Source: Actinomycetes bacterium (lineage in GTDB: Bacteria; Actinomycetota; Actinomycetes; Mycobacteriales; Mycobacteriaceae). From it: DNA of 64,000 bases. Shown here piece after piece: positions 58,636-64,000 of the stretch; the stretch's first letter is position 1, and every line of letters starts with the position of its first letter. The notes beneath the pieces are model-generated. The model was not told the DNA's origin. It worked only from the letters and a program-made list of their open reading frames with translations, and searched no databases. The position numbers and the translations under genes are program-made. Location: the NCBI GenBank assembly GCA_023461275.1, contig JAEYMI010000071.1, positions 1 through 64,000 of the forward strand, written 5' to 3'.

Positions 58636-60240
58636 TCAGCGCGAGAGCCCGGCGTCCTTGCTGCCGTAGGTTGATCGCAGCGCGGGCTTGACCACTTTGC
58701 CGCCGGCATTGCGGGGCAGTTGCTCGACGATGACGAGTTCCTTCGGATGCTTGAATCGGGCGAGGTTGTCGTTCAGATAGGGCTCGAGGTCGTCGAGGGT
58801 CAGGTCGTCGATACCGTCGGCGAGCACCACGACCGCCACCGGTACCTCGCCCCATTTCTCGTGCGCGCGACCGATGATGGCCGCCTCCAGGATCGACGGA
58901 TGCCCGAACAGGACGTTCTCGACCTCAGCGCAGTAGATGTTCTCCCCGCCCGAGATGATCATGTCCTTGGCGCGGTCCACCACGTAGAGAAAGCCCTCGT
59001 CGTCGCGGCGGACGAGATCGCCGGAGTGAAACCAGCCGCCGTGGAAGGCATCAGCGGTGCCCTGCGGGTTCTGCCAGTACCCTGCCATCATGTTGGGTCC
59101 GCGGTACACGATCTCGCCGACCTCACCGTCGGGTACGTCGTTCATCGCAGGGTCGACGATCCGTGCGGTGACCGCGGGAACCACCTTGCCGATCGATCCG
59201 ATCTTGCGCAACGCGTCGGCACCGTCGAGCACGCAGGTGATCGGCGACATCTCGGTCTGCCCGAAGACGGCGACATTGATGGCGTCGGGGAATGTCTCAT
59301 TCATCGCGTTGAGCACTGAATCCGAGGCGGGTGCCGCTCCCCAGCTGATCACCCGGAGCTTGAGGTCGCGCGGCCGCGCCTGCTGTGCCGCGCACACCGC
59401 CTGCCATTGCGCCGGGACCAGGAAGATCGACGTGGTGCCCTCGCGCTCGATCAAGTCGAGTAGATCATTCGGGTCGAACGCGCCGAGCGGATGGATGACC
59501 GACAAGGCGCCGATGTAGAACAGCGGCGCCATCGCACCGAGTCCGGCGATGTGGAACAGCGGCGCCACGCAAGAGCCGATGTCGTCGGATCGTGTCTGCA
59601 GTGCCTGCAGGCAGGTGACCGCCTGCGCCTGCATGTTCTGATGGGTGAGCATGGCGCCCTTGGGTTTTCCGGTGGTGCCCGAGGTGTACATGATCAGCGC
59701 GACGGTCTCCTCCGGGATGTCGATCTCGGGCAGATCCGAGGAATCCTCGGCCACCAACGATTCGAAGTCGAGGTGTGCATCTCCATCGGAACCACCGACG
59801 ACGATGGTGTGCTCGATGGCACCGGTCGCGGCGCTCACCGCGTCGGCCAGCGGTGCCAGCATGGTCTCGGTCACCACCACCCGGGCTCCACTGTCGGTGA
59901 CGAGAAAGGCGATCTCGGCCGGACTCATCCGTACGTTCACCGGCACGGGGATGGCGCCGATCAGATTGGCGCCCAACACTGTTTCGACATACTCACTGCG
60001 GTTCAACAGCAGCACCAGCACTCGATCACCGAACGCAACCCCGCGTCGGCTCAGCGCTGCGGCGAACGCGCGGGACCGCGCTTCCAGGTCGCGCCAGGTG
60101 GTGACCGTGTCACCGAACTTCAGTGCCGGACGGTCCGGGGTCATGGCGGCGTGGCGTCGAATGTGGTTGTTCCAGTGGTTACGTCGCGAACGCAACGGCT
60201 CGGTGATCACGTTGTGGGTGGGGTTGATGGTCGCGGTCAT
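58636..60240 (-). CDS. Acyl-CoA synthetase (FadD-type AMP ligase)
   Basis: 534 residues of the ANL superfamily. The AMP-binding loop is ALIMYTSGTTGKPKGAMLTH. ISWGAAPASD, FGQTEMSPI, GEIVYRGPNMMAGYW, HSGDLVRRDDEGFLYVVDR and the C-terminal GGKVVKPALR (catalytic Lys) follow. It activates a fatty or aromatic acid to its CoA ester. It lies close to an acyl-CoA dehydrogenase and GntR regulator, suggesting a beta-oxidation or degradative role. Start ATG at 60240 with GGAGAC upstream. Confidence 0.92.
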   Translation of the reverse strand: MTATINPTHNVITEPLRSRRNHWNNHIRRHAAMTPDRPALKFGDTVTTWRDLEARSRAFAAALSRRGVAFGDRVLVLLLNRSEYVETVLGANLIGAIPVPVNVRMSPAEIAFLVTDSGARVVVTETMLAPLADAVSAATGAIEHTIVVGGSDGDAHLDFESLVAEDSSDLPEIDIPEETVALIMYTSGTTGKPKGAMLTHQNMQAQAVTCLQALQTRSDDIGSCVAPLFHIAGLGAMAPLFYIGALSVIHPLGAFDPNDLLDLIEREGTTSIFLVPAQWQAVCAAQQARPRDLKLRVISWGAAPASDSVLNAMNETFPDAINVAVFGQTEMSPITCVLDGADALRKIGSIGKVVPAVTARIVDPAMNDVPDGEVGEIVYRGPNMMAGYWQNPQGTADAFHGGWFHSGDLVRRDDEGFLYVVDRAKDMIISGGENIYCAEVENVLFGHPSILEAAIIGRAHEKWGEVPVAVVVLADGIDDLTLDDLEPYLNDNLARFKHPKELVIVEQLPRNAGGKVVKPALRSTYGSKDAGLSR

Positions 60241-60309
60241 CGTGGTCTCCTCATGTGGGTGAAAGGTTGGGTCGGATGGACGGAATTTGGGCGATCGGAA
60301 CCGGTCACC

Positions 60310-61074
60310 TCACACGGCGGCGAGGTCATCGAGCTGCCAGCGGCCGTCGCGGTGCACGAGGGTGATCTTCACGCGCGACTGGTAGGGAATGCCCTCGGGC
60401 ACTTGCTTTTCCACCTGCGGTGAGGAAACCGTCTGGTCAAGGGCGACAAGCACGACGGCCTTGTCGGACGAGATCGACTGCAACCCCGCTTCGGTGGCCG
60501 TCGCACGAGAGTTGCCGCGCGCCGCCGCATTGCCCTGCCGCGCGTCGGCGGAGGACGCGATGTATCGGTCGGCGAAGGCGGGTGTGGCGATCTGGCGGAT
60601 ACGACGATCGAGATCGCCGTAATCGGTTGGATCGTAGGTGGTGAGTTCGACGGCGTACTTGCGCGCGACATCCATCGCCTGGCGGCCGTCGTCGGTCGAC
60701 ACCTGCGTCGCGTCGAGCTCCGAGTGCGCCTGCCGACTCGAGTAGGCGAAGTATCCGGTGGTCGCGGCGAGCACCGCCGCGAGGCATATCAGTGACACGA
60801 GCGCGACCCACACCCCGCGGCTGCCCCGGACGGTGAATCGACGCGTGGTCGACGTCCGGCCGGGCGTGCGATCGTCCTTGGCTCGTTCGTCCTTGGCTCG
60901 TTCGTCCTTGGCTTGTTCGTCCTTGGCTTGTTCGTCCTTGGCTTGGGCCTCGACGCGCAACTTCTCCCGGTTGGCCCGGTTCTGCTGGAGAAAGTCCTCA
61001 CCGTCGAGTGGCGATACGTCGCTGGTTGACACTTGACCGCTCGGAGCCGGCGACGTGCGGGGCGATTTCGGCAT
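60310..61074 (-). CDS. Mce-associated-type membrane protein with charged repeat
   Basis: 254 residues. The cytosolic N-terminus contains five tandem AKDE[QR]-type pentapeptides (residues about 43-66) encoded by a 15-bp repeat. One TM helix (about 90-115, VALVSLICLAAVLAATTGYF) is followed by an external domain with the pattern of Mce-associated (Mas) proteins: YAVELTTYDPTDYGDLDRRI, SRATATEAGLQS and the C-terminal VHRDGRWQLDDLAAV. No mce operon is in the window, so it may serve a distant one. Confidence 0.78.
   Translation of the reverse strand: MPKSPRTSPAPSGQVSTSDVSPLDGEDFLQQNRANREKLRVEAQAKDEQAKDEQAKDERAKDERAKDDRTPGRTSTTRRFTVRGSRGVWVALVSLICLAAVLAATTGYFAYSSRQAHSELDATQVSTDDGRQAMDVARKYAVELTTYDPTDYGDLDRRIRQIATPAFADRYIASSADARQGNAAARGNSRATATEAGLQSISSDKAVVLVALDQTVSSPQVEKQVPEGIPYQSRVKITLVHRDGRWQLDDLAAV
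60875..60949. repeat. 15-bp minisatellite, five copies
   Basis: TCCTTGGCTCGTTCG occurs twice (60875-60904). A one-base variant with CTT in place of CTC occurs twice (60905-60934), and a diverged fifth copy lies at 60935-60949. In frame with the Mce-associated gene, so copy number changes would only lengthen or shorten its N-terminal arm. Confidence 0.88.
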
Positions 61075-61122
61075 GCACTCAATCTAGCGACTCGCATGTG
61101 GTCTGCATCACCGTTTCTGAAT

Positions 61123-61138
61123 ATCACATATATGTGAT
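61123..61138. promoter_or_regulatory. Perfect palindrome upstream of the acyl-CoA dehydrogenase
   Basis: ATCACATA (61123-61130) directly followed by TATGTGAT (61131-61138), a perfect 16-bp palindrome in the 112-base divergent gap and 48 bases before the dehydrogenase start. Size and symmetry fit a GntR or TetR operator; the GntR gene at 62283 is the obvious candidate ligand-controlled regulator. Confidence 0.6.
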
Positions 61139-61186
61139 GTGTTAGCGTCGATCGCGAGCCCACCACCCACCCCGAGGACGGACCAG

Positions 61187-62326
61187 ATGGTGACCTTCAC
61201 CGACGAACAACAAGCCTTCGCGACCGCGGTTGCCGACTTCTGCCAACGCGAGGCCGGCACACGTGAGCAGCGAAAGCGATTGACCGACAACGGCAACGAC
61301 CTGCACTCGGACGAGCTGTACCGCAAGATGGCCCAGTTGGGTTGGGCCGGCATCCTGGTGCCCGAGCAGTACGGTGGCGCCGGCGCCGGCAATGTCGAGA
61401 TGTGCATTCTCCTCGAGCAGGCCATGCGCAACATGGCCCCCATCGGAGGCATCGGACCCACGCTCATCACCGCCGCGGCGTACGCGAAGTTCGCCGACGA
61501 GCAGTCGAAGAAGGAGGTGCTCACCGGAGTCTCCGAGGGCGATTCACTGTCGATCTCGATGTCGGAACCCGAAGCCGGTTCCGACGTGGCCGCGCTGACG
61601 TGCCGGGCGGAAAAGGTCGACGGCGGCTGGCTGATCAACGGCCAGAAGACCTGGTGCTCCAACGCCCACTACGCGAAGTCGATCCTGCTGATCGCCCGGA
61701 CCGACAGGACGGGCAAGAAACACGAAGGACTGACCCAGTTCCACATTCCGGCGGGCACCGAGGGCCTCGAGATCAAGGGCATCGACACTCTCGGTGGGCG
61801 TGAGGTGAACGACCTGTACTTCACCGATGTCCGGGTGCCCGACTCGGCAGTGGTCGGCGAGGTGAACAACGGCTGGAACCAGCTGATGTCCGGCCTCAAC
61901 ACCGAGCGCCTCATCCTGGCCGCCATGCAACTCGGCGTCGCCGAACGGTCCTTCGCCGACACGCTCGCGTTCATCTCCGAACGCAAGCAATTCGGCCGGC
62001 CGGTCGGCACTTTCCAGGCGCTTCGGCACCGGATGGCCGACCTCGCCACCGAGATCGAATGCACCAAGCTGCTGGTTTACAGCGTCGCCGCCACCGCGGA
62101 CGCCAATCCCGACAAGCTCCTGCCCCGTGAGGCGTCGATGGCCAAGCTGAAGGCCACCGAGACGTCGAAGCGGATGACGATCGACGCGATGCAGATGATG
62201 GGCGGGTACGGGTACGCAACCGAATTCGACGCCGAGCGACTGATGCGCGGCGCGATCATTTCGACGGTTTATGGTGGCACCAATGAAATCCAGCGCGACA
62301 TCATCGGCAAGACCTTCGGGCTCTGA
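61187..62326 (+). CDS. Acyl-CoA dehydrogenase
   Basis: A 379-residue FAD enzyme. The N-terminal helical domain contains ILVPEQYGGAGAGN. The middle beta domain has SMSEPEAGSDVAAL and GGWLINGQKTWCSNA. In the C-terminal domain are RHRMADLATEIECTKLL and MMGGYGYATEFDAERLMRGA, ending YGGTNEIQRDIIGK. The base Glu position of medium-chain types is not obvious, so it may be a long-chain or unusual substrate enzyme. ATG at 61187 has GAGGAC upstream; an earlier in-frame ATG at 61139 overlaps the palindrome. It overlaps the next gene. Confidence 0.9.
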   Translation: MVTFTDEQQAFATAVADFCQREAGTREQRKRLTDNGNDLHSDELYRKMAQLGWAGILVPEQYGGAGAGNVEMCILLEQAMRNMAPIGGIGPTLITAAAYAKFADEQSKKEVLTGVSEGDSLSISMSEPEAGSDVAALTCRAEKVDGGWLINGQKTWCSNAHYAKSILLIARTDRTGKKHEGLTQFHIPAGTEGLEIKGIDTLGGREVNDLYFTDVRVPDSAVVGEVNNGWNQLMSGLNTERLILAAMQLGVAERSFADTLAFISERKQFGRPVGTFQALRHRMADLATEIECTKLLVYSVAATADANPDKLLPREASMAKLKATETSKRMTIDAMQMMGGYGYATEFDAERLMRGAIISTVYGGTNEIQRDIIGKTFGL

Positions 62327-62996
62327 TGCCGGTGCGCGCTTGCGCCGCCGACCGCAGTTGTCCGAGGAGGTCGCCGCGCACCTGCGCGAGCTGATCATGA
62401 CGGCGTCGATCCGTCCGGGTGACCCCGTCCGGATGGATCTGACGGCACAACGTCTCGGCGTCAGCGTCACCCCGGTCCGTGAGGCGCTACTGCTGCTGCG
62501 CGGCGAGGGCATGGTGCATCTGTTGCCGCACAAGGGGTATGTCGTCGCCGAGCTGAGCCGAACCGACATCGAGGATCTCTTCTGGTTACAGGGACAGATG
62601 GCGGTCCGGCTGGCGATTCGCACGGCCGCCGCGATCACCGAGGAGCAGATCGACGACCTCGAGACACTCAACGACGAACTGCGGCAGGCGATCTCATCGG
62701 ACGACAGTCAGCGAATCACCCTGGCGGAGTTCGAATTCCATCGGGTCCACAACCACATCGCCGGCAGTGAGAAGCTCGCGTGGTTCCTGCTGCATGCCAC
62801 CCGGTACACCCCGGCCGCGCTCTATGCGACCGACCCGGATTGGGGTGCTGTGGCGGTGGATTCGCATGCTCGCCTGATCGAGGCCTACCGCGCAGGCGAT
62901 TCCGAGCAGATCGTCGAGCAGACCCGACGACAGTTCGACGATGGCGCCGCCCGACTCACCCGCCATCTGGAGACCACTGGGATCTGGGACGACTGA
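62283..62996 (+). CDS. GntR/FCD transcriptional regulator
   Basis: About 237 residues. The winged helix (25-90) includes RMDLTAQRLGVSVTPVREAL. The FCD domain carries conserved FEFHRVHNHIA and DSHARLIEAYRAGD metal-site motifs. The start lies inside the acyl-CoA dehydrogenase gene (ATG 62283); TTG 62340 is an alternative. Position suggests it regulates the dehydrogenase and perhaps itself through the palindrome at 61123. Confidence 0.82.
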   Translation: MKSSATSSARPSGSDAGARLRRRPQLSEEVAAHLRELIMTASIRPGDPVRMDLTAQRLGVSVTPVREALLLLRGEGMVHLLPHKGYVVAELSRTDIEDLFWLQGQMAVRLAIRTAAAITEEQIDDLETLNDELRQAISSDDSQRITLAEFEFHRVHNHIAGSEKLAWFLLHATRYTPAALYATDPDWGAVAVDSHARLIEAYRAGDSEQIVEQTRRQFDDGAARLTRHLETTGIWDD

Positions 62997-63036
62997 TCGC
63001 ACCGGCGGACTCCATCGACCCACTAGTGTTGCGTGC

Positions 63037-63609
63037 ATGCTCCTCGTTTCCATGAGTGTGACGCTCGACGGTTTCATCGCCGACCGGGATGGTTCGTTCG
63101 GATGGGGTGTGCCCAGCGACGAGTTGTTCGCATTCCACACCGAACGCGTGGGTTCTCTCGGCGCCACCGTGTTGGGCCGACGACTGTTCGACATGATGCT
63201 CCCTTGGGAGAACGATCCGGCGTTTCGCGCCACCGAAGCCCATCGCGAGTTCGCCGACATCTGGTGTGCCCTACCGAAGGTCGTGTTCAGCAGAACTCTG
63301 GAGTCCGTTCCGGGCAAGGCCCGGCTCGCGACGGGTTCAGTGGCCGACGAGGTGGCTGCGGCGGTCGCGTCCACCGACCGCGATGTCGAGATCGGCGGTG
63401 CGGACCTCGCCGGCCAGGCGCTGCAGCTCGGTCTCGTCGACGAACTGCGCATCTTCCGTCATCCGGTCATCGTCGGCGGCGGCAAGCCCTTGTTGCCGCC
63501 CGTGACCGAGAACATCGCAGTCGACCTGCTCGAAACCGCCACATTTCCCGGCGGCGTTCTCTACGAGCGCTACCAGGTGCTCAAGGGCACTGCACCCGCT
63601 CACAAGTGA
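63037..63609 (+). CDS. Dihydrofolate reductase/RibD C-terminal-like protein
   Basis: A 190-residue DHFR-fold protein: SMSVTLDGFIADRDGSFGWG, VLGRRLFDMM, KVVFSRTLESV, DVEIGGADLAGQAL and the late RHPVIVGGGKPLLPP. This is the YyaP/RibD_C family, usually NADPH-dependent reductases of unknown substrate. The true DHFR catalytic acidic residue is not evident. ATG at 63037 gives a clean N-terminus; upstream frame belongs to no domain. Confidence 0.85.
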   Translation: MLLVSMSVTLDGFIADRDGSFGWGVPSDELFAFHTERVGSLGATVLGRRLFDMMLPWENDPAFRATEAHREFADIWCALPKVVFSRTLESVPGKARLATGSVADEVAAAVASTDRDVEIGGADLAGQALQLGLVDELRIFRHPVIVGGGKPLLPPVTENIAVDLLETATFPGGVLYERYQVLKGTAPAHK

Positions 63610-63728
63610 CGAGCATCCGCAGGGAGATCGACCAATGTCGCCCTGACGCGGCCTGGACGTTTCTACACTTGTGAACAGGAGGGGAACCCCACCACAGCCC
63701 GGTGGAGAGACGGTCATAGGAGCAACCG

Positions 63729-63926
63729 ATGACGAACAATCCCCTCTTCTACATCGTTCCCGGCCTGATCGGCATGTTCGGCGTGCTCTTCTTCGCCGCC
63801 GGCGTCGGTGACATCGTCAACTACGGTGGCGGGCCGGCCGCATGGGCCTACGCTCTGGTCGGTGTGCTGGCCCTGGTCGTCAGCGGCGGCCTTGCGCTGT
63901 TTGCCAGCGGTGCGGCGAAGAGCTGA
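63729..63926 (+). CDS. Small two-helix membrane protein
   Basis: 65 residues with two hydrophobic segments (FYIVPGLIGMFGVLFFAAGV and AYALVGVLALVVSGGLALFA) separated by a short Gly-rich loop. No known family. AGGAG is well placed before the ATG. A possible promoter and a TACACT -10-like element lie at 63655-63680. Confidence 0.7.
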   Translation: MTNNPLFYIVPGLIGMFGVLFFAAGVGDIVNYGGGPAAWAYALVGVLALVVSGGLALFASGAAKS

Positions 63927-63975
63927 ACTCTGTCAGGCACAGGTAGCGCCTCACGCGAGTAGTACAGAAACGCAA

Positions 63976-63999
63976 AAACCGCCTGTGAACAGGCGGTTT
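63976..63999. terminator. Bidirectional hairpin at the right edge
   Basis: A 10-bp stem, AAACCGCCTG (63976-63985) with CAGGCGGTTT (63990-63999) and loop TGAA. A-rich on the left and beginning a T run on the right, so it can terminate both strands. The sequence after it is outside the window. Confidence 0.65.
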
Positions 64000-64000
64000 A

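Overview
The window comes from a high-GC, mycolic-acid-producing actinobacterium, most likely Gordonia or a close relative. The evidence is gene order. From about 7.8 kb to 57 kb it follows the Mycobacterium tuberculosis Rv2219A-Rv2245 block: RDD protein, glnA1, glnE, glnA2, panB, CYTH-CHAD protein, rnpB, histidine phosphatase, zinc-ribbon protein, Nif3, cobC, ptkA, ptpA, SURF1, cobD, ahpE, DUF3052, aceE, mabR, fabD, acpM, kasA. The genus is inferred from protein flavour, not proven.

Left arm (1-7.8 kb). A fragment of an unrelated gene is followed by a minus-strand operon: glutamine-synthetase-like ligase, class I amidotransferase-like hydrolase, aldehyde dehydrogenase, short-chain dehydrogenase and FCD/GntR regulator. 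It faces a divergently transcribed ethanolamine-type permease. Together they read as a gamma-glutamylation route for ethanolamine or a similar amine.

Nitrogen and core block (7.8-38.8 kb). glnA1 has a GlnR-type box upstream. glnE, an EEP-family membrane protein and heme oxygenase overlap by 4 bases each. glnA2, panB and proline iminopeptidase follow. RNase P RNA lies at 24.7-25.1 kb on the minus strand. Then come phosphatase, zinc-ribbon, Nif3 and cobC genes with 4-base overlaps, the ptkA/ptpA pair, SURF1, cobD, and a group of less conserved genes (secreted PHB-depolymerase-like esterase, WYL regulator, NAD-binding protein, CPBP protease, PrmC-like methylase).

Integrated island (38,776-47,912). 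A roughly 9.1-kb phage-satellite or prophage-like element sits in the 3' end of a tRNA-Val(TAC) gene. It is bounded by perfect 45-bp direct repeats with integrase arm-type repeats just inside each end. It carries an integrase with an inserted winged-helix-like segment, a regulator, Xis, two tiny overlapping ORFs, a frameshifted DUF3987 primase/helicase-like gene, a 410-bp origin-like region with 17 copies of a 7-mer in inverted arrays around an AT-rich core, a WhiB-like protein, an HNH nuclease, and an HK97-type capsid gene with no terminase, portal, protease or tail genes. It resembles phiRv1/phiRv2 of M. tuberculosis in size and plan and is the most interesting part of the window.

Right arm (47.9-64 kb). 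ahpE, DUF3052 and a Tat-type lipoprotein lead to aceE, the MabR regulator and a short FAS-II operon (fabD-acpM-kasA) that ends in a strong terminator, without kasB or accD6. Then come DUF3145, a serine hydrolase, an acyl-CoA synthetase, a Mce-associated-type membrane protein with a 15-bp tandem repeat, an acyl-CoA dehydrogenase with an overlapping GntR regulator, a RibD/DHFR-like reductase and a small membrane protein.
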